Positions 52,797-61,463 of a DNA stretch of 64,000 bases are shown in pieces. The stretch's first letter is position 1. Every line of letters starts with the position of its first letter. Where the stretch lies: contig NZ_MKSQ01000026.1 of NCBI RefSeq assembly GCF_001898115.1, positions 625,184-689,183 on the forward strand. Reading direction: 5' to 3'. A program made the translations under genes and the position numbers. The notes below the pieces were generated by a model. It made no database searches. It saw nothing but the letters and a program-made list of their open reading frames with translations, and was not told the origin of the DNA. The stretch is from Allobosea sp. 67-29. Its GTDB lineage: Bacteria > Pseudomonadota > Alphaproteobacteria > Rhizobiales > Beijerinckiaceae.

Positions 52797-53093
52797 TCAT
52801 GGGCGGGCCGGGCAGAGCGCCTCGGCCAGCGCCTCCGGTGTCACATCCGCGATCGCCATCTGCAGCTTGTAGGCTTGCGTCTTCGCGCCGGGCTGCATCA
52901 CCAGGATGACCGTTTCGGTTCCCGGACAGCTCGGATCGGCACAGAGGATCTCGTTGACGGCGACGACAGCCGTCTCGGCGAGTCCGAGCAGCTCACGGAC
53001 CCCTGTCTTCAACCGCTCGGCCGCGGCCTTGGCCTCGGCTTTCGCGCCGTCGTGCCCGCGGGCCTCGCCCTTGCCGAAGAGCCCGAAGCGCAT
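52797..53093 (-). CDS. Small conserved protein with CADPSCPG motif
   Basis: 98-residue cytosolic protein. An N-terminal charged helix precedes TAVVAVNEILCADPSCPGTETVILVM, in which the two Cys of CADPSCPG are five residues apart, and a C-terminal part ending TPEALAEALCPA. I have seen similar proteins near CobW genes in Rhizobiales, without an assigned role. It follows the WD40 gene by five bases and is the last gene of the zinc-linked run. Metal binding by the Cys pair is possible. Confidence 0.75.
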   Translation of the reverse strand: MRFGLFGKGEARGHDGAKAEAKAAAERLKTGVRELLGLAETAVVAVNEILCADPSCPGTETVILVMQPGAKTQAYKLQMAIADVTPEALAEALCPARP

Positions 53094-53098
53094 CGTGC

Positions 53099-54106
53099 CT
53101 AAGCCGGCAGCGTCAGCACGCCCGCGGCGCCGTCCTCGGCACCGAAGGCCAGCCGCTTGCCGCCCTTGTCCCAGGCGAAGGCGCTGATCCCGCTGCCCTT
53201 CTGCGCCGGCCGCACCAGCAGTTCGGAGCCGTCGGTCAGGCGCACCAGCAGGATGCAGCCATCGTCATAGCCGATCGCCAGCACCAGCGCTCCGGGATGG
53301 AACGCCACCCGCGTGACGCGGGCGTGGCGGACACCGCATTCGCGCGGCGCCTTGCCCTGCGGCCCGTCGCCCTGGAAGGGCCAGACGATCGCGCCGTCGG
53401 CGCCGCTGGAGGCGAGCCAGAGCCCGTCATGCGACCAGGACAGCGAACGCGGCTTGGCGGGGTAGCCGGTCATCCGCATGTGGCTCGGCTTGTCGCCGAG
53501 CTTCCAGCCATGCAGCGCGTTCTCCTGCATCGAGGTGACGACGAAGCGCCCGTCCGGCGACCAGGCCACGTCGAGATGCGAGCCCTTCCATTCGAGGAAT
53601 TCCGGCTTCGCCTCGGTGTTGGGATACCAGAGCGAGACGCCGTTCATCTGGGCGATCGCGAGGCGATAACCCTTCGGCGCGAAGACCAGGCCCTGCGGCG
53701 TGCTCGCCGCTTCGAGCGTGCGGATGCGGCCCTTCTCGTCGCGGGCATGCACGGTCTTGCCGGTGTTCCAGGCGAGGTTGCCGCCAGCCGAGAGCGTGAT
53801 CGCGTCGATCCAGCGCCGCTTCGGGTCCTTCGCCAGCTCTTCCGGTTCGCCCTCGGCGCCGGTCGCGACGACGCGCCCGTCGTCGCCGCCGGAGATCAGC
53901 CGGTCCTTGTCGCCGGTGGCGCAGAGGATGCCGCCGGCATGGGCCTCGACGATGTCGGTCGCGCCGTCGCGCCAGCGCAGCACGCGCCCGTCGGCAAGTC
54001 CGAGGACGAGCGCCTGCTTCAGCCAGCGGACGGCGACGACATGCGTCTCCGCCTTGATCGGGACGACATGCTCGCGCAGCGAGACGGATGGGTTCGGTGC
54101 AGTCAT
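53099..54106 (-). CDS. WD40-repeat protein
   Basis: 335-residue protein built of WD40-like blades: LVLGLADGRVLRWRDG, RLISGGDDGRVVA, LDVAWSPDGRFVVTSM, SLSWSHDGLWLASSGADGAI and RVAFHPGALVLAIGYDDGCI are successive repeats, enough for a seven-bladed propeller. No signal peptide, so it is cytosolic. It lies 14 bases after the CobW gene and five before the small Cys protein. WD40 propellers are scaffolds; a partnership with the CobW metallochaperone is inferred from synteny. Confidence 0.88.
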   Translation of the reverse strand: MTAPNPSVSLREHVVPIKAETHVVAVRWLKQALVLGLADGRVLRWRDGATDIVEAHAGGILCATGDKDRLISGGDDGRVVATGAEGEPEELAKDPKRRWIDAITLSAGGNLAWNTGKTVHARDEKGRIRTLEAASTPQGLVFAPKGYRLAIAQMNGVSLWYPNTEAKPEFLEWKGSHLDVAWSPDGRFVVTSMQENALHGWKLGDKPSHMRMTGYPAKPRSLSWSHDGLWLASSGADGAIVWPFQGDGPQGKAPRECGVRHARVTRVAFHPGALVLAIGYDDGCILLVRLTDGSELLVRPAQKGSGISAFAWDKGGKRLAFGAEDGAAGVLTLPA

Positions 54107-54120
54107 GACGCGGCTTTAAC

Positions 54121-55083
54121 TCAGGCCGCGCAGGCTTCAAACCCCTTGCGCAAGGCGGCCTCGTCAAGCTCGCGCCCGATGAACACCAGCCGGCTCTCGC
54201 GCTTCTCGCCGGCCTTCCAGTCCCGCTGCAGGTCGCCGTCGAGGATCATGTGCACGCCCTGGAAGACGAAGCGGCGCGGCTCGCCCTTGAAGGCGAGGAT
54301 GCCCTTGGAGCGCAGGATGTTCGGTCCCTGGATCTGGCTGAGGTCGTTGATCCAGGGCATGAATTTCTCCGGATCGACATCGCCGGGAATGGTCAGCGAG
54401 ATCGAGCGCACATCCTCGGCATGATGATGGTGATGGCCGGATTCGAGGAAATCCGGCTCGATGTCGAGAATGCGATCGAGATCGAAGGCGTTGCGATCGA
54501 GCAGAGCGGCGATATCGACATTGGCGCGCTCGGTCTTGTGCAGCTTGGCATAGGGGTTGATGGCGCGGATCGCCGCCTCGACCTCGGCCAGTTCTTCCGC
54601 CGAGACGAGGTCGGTCTTGTTCAGAATGATGACGTCGGCGAAGGCGATCTGATTCTTCGCCTCCGGCGCGTCCTTCAGCCGGTCCTTCAGCCATTTGGCG
54701 TCGGTGACGGTGACGACCGCGTCGAGCCGCGTCGCGTCGCCGACGTCCTGGTCGACGAAGAAGGTCTGCGCGACCGGGGCCGGATCGGCGAGGCCGGTCG
54801 TCTCGACGATGATAGCGTCGAACTTGCCCTTGCGCTTCATCAGCCCGTCGAGGATGCGGATCAGGTCGCCGCGAACGGTGCAGCAGATGCAGCCGTTGTT
54901 CATCTCGAAGACCTCCTCGTCGGCACCGACGACGAGGTCCCCGTCGATTCCCGCCTCGCCGAACTCGTTGACGATGACGGCAAACTTCTTGCCGTGCTCC
55001 TCGGTGAGGATTCGGTTCAGCAGCGTGGTCTTGCCGGCGCCCAGATAGCCGGTGAGCACCGTGACGGGAATCTTGTCGGACAT
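54121..55083 (-). CDS. CobW/COG0523 GTPase, zinc metallochaperone candidate
   Basis: 320-residue G3E-family GTPase. Motifs are GYLGAGKTT (P-loop, residues 12-20), the metal-binding GCICC (64-68), ETTGLADP, NKTDLVS and a His-rich insertion GHHHHHAED near residue 217. The C-terminal CobW_C domain ends at FIGRELDEAALRKGFEAC. COG0523 proteins under Zur control deliver zinc to client enzymes in scarcity. It follows znuA by 44 bases, which itself is preceded by a Zur-like palindrome, so a zinc role is strongly favoured over cobalamin synthesis. Confidence 0.9.
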   Translation of the reverse strand: MSDKIPVTVLTGYLGAGKTTLLNRILTEEHGKKFAVIVNEFGEAGIDGDLVVGADEEVFEMNNGCICCTVRGDLIRILDGLMKRKGKFDAIIVETTGLADPAPVAQTFFVDQDVGDATRLDAVVTVTDAKWLKDRLKDAPEAKNQIAFADVIILNKTDLVSAEELAEVEAAIRAINPYAKLHKTERANVDIAALLDRNAFDLDRILDIEPDFLESGHHHHHAEDVRSISLTIPGDVDPEKFMPWINDLSQIQGPNILRSKGILAFKGEPRRFVFQGVHMILDGDLQRDWKAGEKRESRLVFIGRELDEAALRKGFEACAA

Positions 55084-55127
55084 GGGTCTACCTGATGGCT
55101 GATGGCACAGGGGACAACGCCGGCCGG

Positions 55128-56054
55128 TCAGGCCGGGCCGGCGGCGAGCGCCTTCTCGATCTCGCTTATATTGTGCTTCATCATGTCGATGTAAGTCCCC
55201 GCCGGGCCGGAAGCGTCGGAGAGCGCGTCGGAATAGAGCTCTCCGCCGATCCTGGCGCCGCTTTCCCTGGCGATCTGCTCGATCAGGCGGGGATTGCTGA
55301 TGTTCTCGAGAAACACCGCCGGCACCTTCTGGGCCTTGATCTGCCGGATGATGCGGGCGACGTCCTTGGCCGAAGCCTCGGATTCGGTCGAGACGCCCTG
55401 CGGCGCGATGAAGTCGATTCCATAGGCCTTGATGAAATAGCCGAAGGCGTCATGGGTGGTGATCGCCTTGCGGCGGTCGGCCGGAATGCGCGCGACTGCC
55501 GCCTTGACCTCGCCTTCGACCACGTCGAGCCTGGCGAGATAGGCGGTGGCATTGGCGTCGTAGCTCGCCTTGCCGGCCGGGTCGGCCGCCGCCAGCGCAT
55601 CGCGGATATTGGCGACGTAGATGCGCGCATTGGCGATGTCCTGCCAGGCATGCGGGTCGTCATGGCCGTGATCGTGGCCATGGCCGCCCTCTTCCTCCGT
55701 CGCCTCGATCGGCTTGATGCCCTTGGTCGCCGTGACCACGGTTGCCTTCGTGCCGGAGGACTTGATCAGACGCGGCAGCCAGCCCTCGAGATGCAGCCCG
55801 TTGATGACGACGAGCTTGGCCGCGGTCATCGCCTTGGCGTCGGCCGGGGTCGGCGAATAGACATGGGCATCGCCGTTCGGCCCGACCAGCGAGGTGACGC
55901 TGACCCGGTCGCCACCGACCTGCTTCACGAAATCGGCAAGTACCGAGAGGCTCGCCACCACCGGCATCTTGTCCTGGGCGAAGACAGCGGAGGGGAGCGC
56001 GGCGAGAGCGAGCCCCGCGACGAGGGTGGCGGCAAGGCTGCGACGGCTGGGCAT
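55128..56054 (-). CDS. znuA: Zinc ABC importer binding protein
   Basis: 308-residue periplasmic metal receptor of cluster A-I. The signal peptide ends near AVFAQ. Metal ligands by family position are His64 (GDAHVY), His135 (DDPHAW), His201 (TTHDAFGYF) and Asp276 (LYSDALS). The His-rich loop GHGHDHGHDDPH (124-135) is characteristic of zinc rather than manganese receptors. It starts 20 bases downstream of the palindrome at 56074-56091 and leads a transcript that continues into cobW. Confidence 0.94.
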   Translation of the reverse strand: MPSRRSLAATLVAGLALAALPSAVFAQDKMPVVASLSVLADFVKQVGGDRVSVTSLVGPNGDAHVYSPTPADAKAMTAAKLVVINGLHLEGWLPRLIKSSGTKATVVTATKGIKPIEATEEEGGHGHDHGHDDPHAWQDIANARIYVANIRDALAAADPAGKASYDANATAYLARLDVVEGEVKAAVARIPADRRKAITTHDAFGYFIKAYGIDFIAPQGVSTESEASAKDVARIIRQIKAQKVPAVFLENISNPRLIEQIARESGARIGGELYSDALSDASGPAGTYIDMMKHNISEIEKALAAGPA

Positions 56055-56073
56055 GAAAGTCTCCGCTCGAAGT

Positions 56074-56091
56074 GAAACGATATAACGTTTC
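56074..56091. promoter_or_regulatory. Zur-type box before znuA
   Basis: GAAACGATATAACGTTTC is a near-perfect palindrome with arms GAAACG/CGTTTC around an AT-rich centre. It lies 20 bases upstream of znuA and touches the znuB stop. A related site is found at 57899-57916. Fur-family Zur repressors bind such AT-rich palindromes when zinc is plentiful. Confidence 0.75.
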
Positions 56092-56966
56092 TAGCGTTCG
56101 AGATGTGGCCGGATCAAGGCGCGCCGCGCAAGGCCGTCCTGCGATCCGAACAGGAGCGAGAGGAGATAGAGGCAGCCCGCCGCCAGGATGATCGCCGGAC
56201 CGGCAGGCAGGCTCGAGCCCGCCGCATAGGAGACGACCAGCCCGGCATAGCCCGCCACAAGGCCGAAGCCCGTCGCCAGCAGCAGCAGCCGCGTGATGTC
56301 CGCCGTCCAGAACCGGGCCGCGGCCGCCGGCAGCATCATCATGCCGACCGCGAGCAGCGTGCCCAGCGCGTTGAAGCCGGCGACAAGGTTGAGCACCACG
56401 AGCGCGAGGAAGGTCAGGTGCACGAAACCACCCGAGCGGCTGACCGAGCGCAGGAAGCCGGGATCGACGCATTCCAGCACCAGCGGCCGGTAAAGCGCCG
56501 CCAGCGCCAGCAGCGAGACGGTCGCGACCCCGGCGAGTAGGATCAGAACGCCATCGTCGAGCGCCAGCACGTTGCCGAAGAGCACGTGCAGCAAGTCGAT
56601 CGCCGAACCGCGCAGAGAGACTATGGTGACGCCGAGCGCCAGCGAGATCAGGTAGAAGGCGGCGAGCGAGGCATCCTCCTTCAGCACCGTCGCGCGGGCG
56701 ACCGCACCGGCCGCGAGCGCGACAGCGAAGCCGGCAGCGAGCCCGCCGATCGTCATCGCCGGTAGCGAGAAGCCGGCGACGAGATAGCCGAGCGCCGCGC
56801 CCGGCAGGATCGCGTGAGCCATGGCGTCGCCGGTCAGGCTCATCCGCCGGAGCATCAGGAAGACGCCGATCGGGGCGCCGGAGACCGACAGCGCCGTCAC
56901 GCCGACGAGCGCACGGCGCATGAAATCGAATTCGGCGAAGGGGCCGATGAGGAGATCGTAGAGCAT
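56091..56966 (-). CDS. znuB: Zinc ABC importer permease
   Basis: 291-residue inner-membrane permease with eight to nine hydrophobic segments. MRRALVGVTALSVSGAPIGVFLMLRRMSLTGDAMAHAILPGAALGYL contains the family start, split here only for reading: the SLTGDAMAHAILPG motif is diagnostic of ZnuB/MntB-type permeases. LLHVLFGNVLAL and ALGTLLAVGMMMLPAAAA also fit. Follows znuC by 21 bases. Confidence 0.93.
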   Translation of the reverse strand: MLYDLLIGPFAEFDFMRRALVGVTALSVSGAPIGVFLMLRRMSLTGDAMAHAILPGAALGYLVAGFSLPAMTIGGLAAGFAVALAAGAVARATVLKEDASLAAFYLISLALGVTIVSLRGSAIDLLHVLFGNVLALDDGVLILLAGVATVSLLALAALYRPLVLECVDPGFLRSVSRSGGFVHLTFLALVVLNLVAGFNALGTLLAVGMMMLPAAAARFWTADITRLLLLATGFGLVAGYAGLVVSYAAGSSLPAGPAIILAAGCLYLLSLLFGSQDGLARRALIRPHLER

Positions 56967-56987
56967 CGGCCTGACCGGAACGGAGCT

Positions 56988-57722
56988 TCAGGCCGCGTCG
57001 CGCCGGCACGGGGCGGCGTGGCTGTCGAAGGACTCGACCATGCGGCGCGCCGCGAGCAGGTTTTCCGGCGTCAGAACGGCCTCGGTCGCCCCCCAGGCGA
57101 CCGCTTCGCGCGCCAGCAGCAGCGTCTGCGGAAACGTCCTGCGCACGGTCTCCATGTCGTGCAGCACCGCGACGACGGTCCGGCTCTCGCCATGCCAGCG
57201 CTGCACCAGGGCCAGCAGGTCGGCGGTGGTGCGCACGTCGATGGCGGTGAACGGCTCGTCCAGCAGGATCACGTCGGCATCCTGCAGCAGCAGCCTTGCG
57301 AACAGCGCGCGCTGCATCTGTCCACCGGAGAGCGTGCCGATCGGTCGGCGCTCGAAGCCGGTCAGTCCCACCGCCGCGATGGCGTGCTCGACCTTGTGCG
57401 CCGCCGCGGCGCCGATCCGCCCGAAGATTCCGGCGCGGTTCCACAGCCCCATGGCGACGAGGTCGTAGACATGGATCGGGAAGGACCGGTCGAGCTCGGC
57501 CGATTGCGGCAGATAGGCCAGGCGCTTGCCCTTCGCGACGGAAACGCTGCCGGAGAGCGGCGTGATTGTCCCGGTGATGCCCTTGAGCAGCGTCGACTTG
57601 CCGGCGCCGTTCGGCCCGACGATCGCGGTCAGGCTCCCCGCGGCGACCTCGCCCGACAGATGATGGACGGCCGGGTGGCGATCGTAGCCGAGCGTCAGGT
57701 CGGACAGGCGGATGGCGGACAA
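56988..57722 (-). CDS. znuC: Zinc ABC importer ATPase
   Basis: 244-residue ATP-binding subunit. Walker A is GPNGAGKST, the Q-loop region reads LPQSAELDRSFPI as usual for metal importers, signature LSGGQMQRA and Walker B ILLDEPFTAID. VLHDMETVRRTFP carries the H-loop. Located between the His-rich 53-residue protein gene and znuB in one leftward transcript. Confidence 0.93.
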   Translation of the reverse strand: MSAIRLSDLTLGYDRHPAVHHLSGEVAAGSLTAIVGPNGAGKSTLLKGITGTITPLSGSVSVAKGKRLAYLPQSAELDRSFPIHVYDLVAMGLWNRAGIFGRIGAAAAHKVEHAIAAVGLTGFERRPIGTLSGGQMQRALFARLLLQDADVILLDEPFTAIDVRTTADLLALVQRWHGESRTVVAVLHDMETVRRTFPQTLLLAREAVAWGATEAVLTPENLLAARRMVESFDSHAAPCRRDAA

Positions 57723-57734
57723 CGCGAACTTCCT

Positions 57735-57896
57735 TCAGACGATGACGGCGAGCGTCGCGGCCCACAGCAGGACGACCAGAATGGCGGCCAGCCCGACGCG
57801 GCTCCCGGCCGAGAGCCGCAGCAGCGACCAGCCGGGATGATCCGGGCCGGTGGCCGGCGCGGCATGACGGTGCCCGTGATCGTGCGCGTGAACCAT
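57735..57896 (-). CDS. Small His-rich membrane protein of the zinc operon
   Basis: 53 residues. The N-terminal MVHAHDHGHRHAA is His-rich and would bind zinc; a single hydrophobic helix VGLAAILVVLLWAATLAVIV closes the protein. The start ATG (57894-57896) lies three bases from the second Zur-type box, and the gene ends 12 bases before znuC. It is therefore the first gene of the zinc operon. The role is unknown; presenting zinc to the transporter is one idea. Confidence 0.72.
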   Translation of the reverse strand: MVHAHDHGHRHAAPATGPDHPGWSLLRLSAGSRVGLAAILVVLLWAATLAVIV

Positions 57897-57898
57897 GC

Positions 57899-57916
57899 GA
57901 GATGATATAATGTTAC
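57899..57916. promoter_or_regulatory. Zur-type box before the znuCB operon
   Basis: GAGATGATATAATGTTAC matches the znuA box at 13 of 18 positions, including the central GATATAA. It lies immediately upstream of the 53-residue protein start. Presence of related boxes before both transcripts supports common Zur control, although no zur gene is in the window. Confidence 0.62.
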
Positions 57917-58120
57917 GTCGACGGCCGCACAAGCGCGATCTCGGCCTGTGGAAACGGCCGGCTTGGGCCGTCCCGCCGGGCCGGACCGGCGGCCCGCATC
58001 CGACTATTGGCCTAAAGACGCAGTGCCCGGGGTAGCCTTGCGCTTGCCCATGCGCGATAACGTCATCAAAAACACGCAACCGAACCGGCCAGCCAAGCCG
58101 GAGATCGTCAGGGAGTCATC

Positions 58121-59089
58121 ATGAAGTCGCTCTTCAGCCGCCGGCAGCTCGCCGGCCTCGCCGCTGCCGTCATCGCCGCCTCGGCTCCGGCCGGCGCCCG
58201 CGCCGAGCAGTTCATCAACATCCTCACCGGCGGCACCTCGGGCGTCTATTACCCGATGGGCGTAGCCCTCTCGAAGATCTTCGGCGAGAAGATCAAGGAC
58301 GTGCGCCCGACCGTGCAGGCGACCAAGGCCTCGGTCGAGAACCTCGTGCTGCTGCAGCAAGGCAAGGGCGAGCTCGCCTTCACCCTCGGCGACTCGCTCG
58401 ATGCCGCCTGGAAGGGCGAGGAGGAAGCCGGCTTCAAGGCCCCGCTCAAGAAGCTTCGCGGCGTCACCGCGATCTATCCGAACTACGTGCAGATCGTCGC
58501 CTCGAAGGAGAGCGGCATCAAGACGCTGGCCGATCTCAAGGGCAAGCGCCTCTCGGTCGGAGCGCCGAAATCCGGCACCGAGCTCAACGCCCGCGCCATC
58601 CTCGCCGCCGCCGGGCTGACCTACAAGGATCTCGGCAAGGTCGAGTACCTGCCCTTCGCCGAGTCGGTCGAGCTGATGAAGAACCGCCAGCTCGACGCCA
58701 CCCTGCAGTCGGCCGGCCTCGGCGTCGCCTCGCTGCGCGACCTCGCCACCTCGGTCGACATCACCGTCGTCGAGGTGCCGCCGGCGACCGTCGAGAAGGC
58801 GGGCCCGCCCTTCGTCAAGGCGACGATCCCGGCCAACACCTATGGCGGCCAGACCGCGGCGGTCGAGACCGCCGCCGTCGTCAACTATCTCGTCACCCAT
58901 CAGGGCGTCAGCGACGATCTGGTCTACCAGATGACCAAGGCGATGTACGAGAACCTCGGCGACCTCGCCGCCGCCCATGCGGCCGGCAAGGCGATCAAGC
59001 TCGAGAACGCGCTGCAGGGCATGCCGATCCCGCTGCACCCCGGCGCGGCGAAGTACTTCAAGGAGAAGGGTCTGAAGGTCGGTTCTTGA
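58121..59089 (+). CDS. TAXI-family TRAP binding protein
   Basis: 322-residue periplasmic protein with a signal ending near AGARAEQ. TAXI hallmarks are INILTGGTSGVYYPMGVALSKIF at the start of the mature protein, VGAPKSGTELNARAIL and TIPANTYGGQTAAVET near the end. It serves the fused TRAP permease encoded 73 bases downstream. Ligands of this family include glutamate, aromatic acids and other carboxylates; none can be singled out here. Confidence 0.95.
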   Translation: MKSLFSRRQLAGLAAAVIAASAPAGARAEQFINILTGGTSGVYYPMGVALSKIFGEKIKDVRPTVQATKASVENLVLLQQGKGELAFTLGDSLDAAWKGEEEAGFKAPLKKLRGVTAIYPNYVQIVASKESGIKTLADLKGKRLSVGAPKSGTELNARAILAAAGLTYKDLGKVEYLPFAESVELMKNRQLDATLQSAGLGVASLRDLATSVDITVVEVPPATVEKAGPPFVKATIPANTYGGQTAAVETAAVVNYLVTHQGVSDDLVYQMTKAMYENLGDLAAAHAAGKAIKLENALQGMPIPLHPGAAKYFKEKGLKVGS

Positions 59090-59114
59090 GCCGTCCGGAC
59101 GGATCTTGCTTTCG

Positions 59115-59141
59115 GGCGGGGCCGCACGGCCTCGCCTTTTT
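59115..59141 (+). terminator. Terminator-like hairpin between TAXI gene and TRAP permease
   Basis: GGCGGGGCCG (59115-59124) pairs with CGGCCTCGCC (59127-59136), ten base pairs including one G-U, followed by TTTTT (59137-59141). Its position after the binding-protein stop and before the permease suggests partial termination, giving more receptor than permease. Confidence 0.8.
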
Positions 59142-59162
59142 GTGTCTCGGGGTTGGTGAGCC

Positions 59163-61463
59163 ATGAGCGAAGACAAGCACACGCCTTTGGCGACGCCCGA
59201 TATCGGTGGCGTCCCGGTCGAGGGATCGCAGCCGATCGTCGATCCCGAGCACGGCCTGCCGCCGGGCTTCGGCGCCGGCTGGGCCGGGCGCCTGCTGTTC
59301 TGGATCGCGGTCGCCTTCTCGCTGTTCCAGATCGCGACCGCCTTCAACGTGCCGTTGGACCACCGGCTCCTGGGCATCGACATCATCGACCTGCTGCGCG
59401 CCGCGATCGTGCTCTGGGCCGTCGCCATCGTCGTCCAGGCAGTGCGCGGCAAATCCTATGCCGAGATGCTGCTGGCCTGGATTCCGATCGCGGCCGTGGT
59501 CGAGATCCTCGCCCGCTTCGAGGGCTCCGTGCCCAACCAGGTGCTGCGCGCGCTGCATGTCGGCATGCTCTGCCTCGTGGCGGGCGGCCTGCTGGCCCAG
59601 CACAAGAGCCACTCCCGCGCCGCCGTGGCCCTGGCCTGGGCGCTCGCGCTGGCCGGGTTCGCCATCGGCCTCTATCACTGGTTCTTCTACGAGGACCTCG
59701 TCGCCCGCGCCGGGGAGCTGACCCAGTCCGACCTCGTCGTCGGTATCGCCGTCATCGTCGTGCTCTTCATCGTCTGCTGGCGCTTCATGGGCCCGGCCCT
59801 GCCGATCGTCGCCGGGCTGTTCCTGGCCTATTGCCTGCTCGGCCAGTACCTGCCCTCGCCGATGAACCACCGCGGCTACTCGCTGGAGCAGGTGATCGAG
59901 CACATGTCCTTCGGCACCGAGGGCGTCTACGCGACGCCGACCGGCGTCTCGGCAACCTTCATCTTCCTCTTCATCCTGTTCGGCTCCTTCCTGGAACGCG
60001 CCGGCATGATCCAGCTCTTCACCGACGTCGCCATGGGCCTGTTTGGCGGCGCCCGCGGCGGCCCGGCCAAGGTCGCGGTGTTCTCCTCGGCGCTGATGGG
60101 CACGATCTCGGGCTCCGGCGTCGCCAACGTCGTCTCGACCGGCCAGTTCACCATTCCGCTGATGAAGCGCTTCGGCTATCGCCCGGCCTTCGCCGGCGGC
60201 GTCGAGGCCACGGCCTCGATGGGCGGCCAGATCATGCCGCCCGTCATGGGCGCCGTCGCCTTCATCATGGCCGAGACCATCGACGTGCCCTATGCGGCGG
60301 TGGTCCAGGCCGCGATCGTGCCCGCGATCCTCTACTACGCCGCCGCCTTCCTTGCGGTGCATCTGGAGGCGGGCAAGCGCGGGCTGGTCGGCATGCCGCG
60401 CTCGGCGCTGCCGAGCGCCGGCAAGGCGCTGCGCGAGAAATGGTATCTCATCCTGCCTCTCGCCGTGCTCGTCTATCTGCTCTTCGCCGGTTACACGCCG
60501 CTCTTCTCGGGCTCGGTCGGCCTCGCCCTGACCGTCGTTCTCATCCTCGGCGGCTCCTTCATGATGGGCGTCGGCTCGCTGGCCGTGCGGGTGCTGTTCT
60601 GGGTGGCGCTCGGCCTGCTCTGCGGGCTGTTCTTCTGGTACGGCATCCTCGTCATCGTCGCGCTCGTCGTCGCGCTGATCCTCGCCAACCTCGTCGTGAA
60701 GGGCGGGGCGGAAACCGTGGCCGCCTGCCGCGAGGCGCTGGCGGACGGCGCGCGCCAGGCGATCCCGGTCGGCATCGCCTGCGCCGTCGTCGGCATCGTG
60801 ATCGGCACGATGACCCTGACCGGCGTCGGTACGGTGTTCGGCAACGCCGTCGTCGCCGTCGGCCAGAACTCGCTGTTCCTTGCGCTGGTGCTGACGATGA
60901 TCGTCAGCCTGATCCTCGGCATGGGCATCCCGACCATCCCGAACTACATCATCACCTCGTCGCTGGCGGCCCCGATCCTGCTCAAGCTCGGCGTGCCGCT
61001 GATCGTCAGCCACATGTTCGTCTTCTATTTCGGCATCATGGCCGATCTGACGCCGCCGGTGGCGCTGGCTGCCTTCGCGGCGGCGCCGATCGCGAAGGAA
61101 TCCGGCTTCAAGATCGGCTTCCAGGCGCTGAAGATCGCGATGGCCGGCTTCGTCATCCCCTACATGGCCGTCTACGATCCCGCGCTGATGCTGCAGCCGC
61201 AGGAAGGCCTGACCGGCATCTCCTACGCCGTCGCCGCCGCCTACATCATCGTCAAGACGCTGCTCGCGATCTTCCTCTGGGGCGCGGCGACGATTGGCTT
61301 CATGAAGCGCGACATGCCGCTCTGGGAGCGCATCGCCGCGATCGTCGCCGCCTTCTCGCTGGTTCTCGCGCTGCCGGCCACCGACGAGATCGGCTTCGCG
61401 CTCGCGGCCCTGGTCATCGGCCAGCATTTCTGGCGGGCCCGCGCGGCCGCGGCGGCGGCATGA
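59163..61463 (+). CDS. TRAP transporter fused permease (4TM/12TM)
   Basis: 766-residue inner-membrane protein combining DctQ-like and DctM-like parts, the standard permease of TAXI systems. The N-terminal third holds four or more helices; the DctM part shows FGGARGGPAKVAVFSSALMGTISGSGVANV, then FTIPLMKRFGYRPAFAGGVEATASMGGQIMPPVMGA (read as two parts), and GMGIPTIPNYIITSSLAAP. ATG 59163 gives the normal length. The gene overlaps the DUF1850 gene by four bases. Confidence 0.95.
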   Translation: MSEDKHTPLATPDIGGVPVEGSQPIVDPEHGLPPGFGAGWAGRLLFWIAVAFSLFQIATAFNVPLDHRLLGIDIIDLLRAAIVLWAVAIVVQAVRGKSYAEMLLAWIPIAAVVEILARFEGSVPNQVLRALHVGMLCLVAGGLLAQHKSHSRAAVALAWALALAGFAIGLYHWFFYEDLVARAGELTQSDLVVGIAVIVVLFIVCWRFMGPALPIVAGLFLAYCLLGQYLPSPMNHRGYSLEQVIEHMSFGTEGVYATPTGVSATFIFLFILFGSFLERAGMIQLFTDVAMGLFGGARGGPAKVAVFSSALMGTISGSGVANVVSTGQFTIPLMKRFGYRPAFAGGVEATASMGGQIMPPVMGAVAFIMAETIDVPYAAVVQAAIVPAILYYAAAFLAVHLEAGKRGLVGMPRSALPSAGKALREKWYLILPLAVLVYLLFAGYTPLFSGSVGLALTVVLILGGSFMMGVGSLAVRVLFWVALGLLCGLFFWYGILVIVALVVALILANLVVKGGAETVAACREALADGARQAIPVGIACAVVGIVIGTMTLTGVGTVFGNAVVAVGQNSLFLALVLTMIVSLILGMGIPTIPNYIITSSLAAPILLKLGVPLIVSHMFVFYFGIMADLTPPVALAAFAAAPIAKESGFKIGFQALKIAMAGFVIPYMAVYDPALMLQPQEGLTGISYAVAAAYIIVKTLLAIFLWGAATIGFMKRDMPLWERIAAIVAAFSLVLALPATDEIGFALAALVIGQHFWRARAAAAAA

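Noticed and set aside
54420..54440. Run of five histidines resembling an engineered tag
   Set aside because: It lies inside the CobW-like protein, where His-rich insertions are natural metal-binding segments.
54121..55083. Cobalamin biosynthesis role for the CobW-like GTPase
   Set aside because: No cob genes are nearby, while znuA and a Zur-type box are directly upstream; a zinc role fits better.
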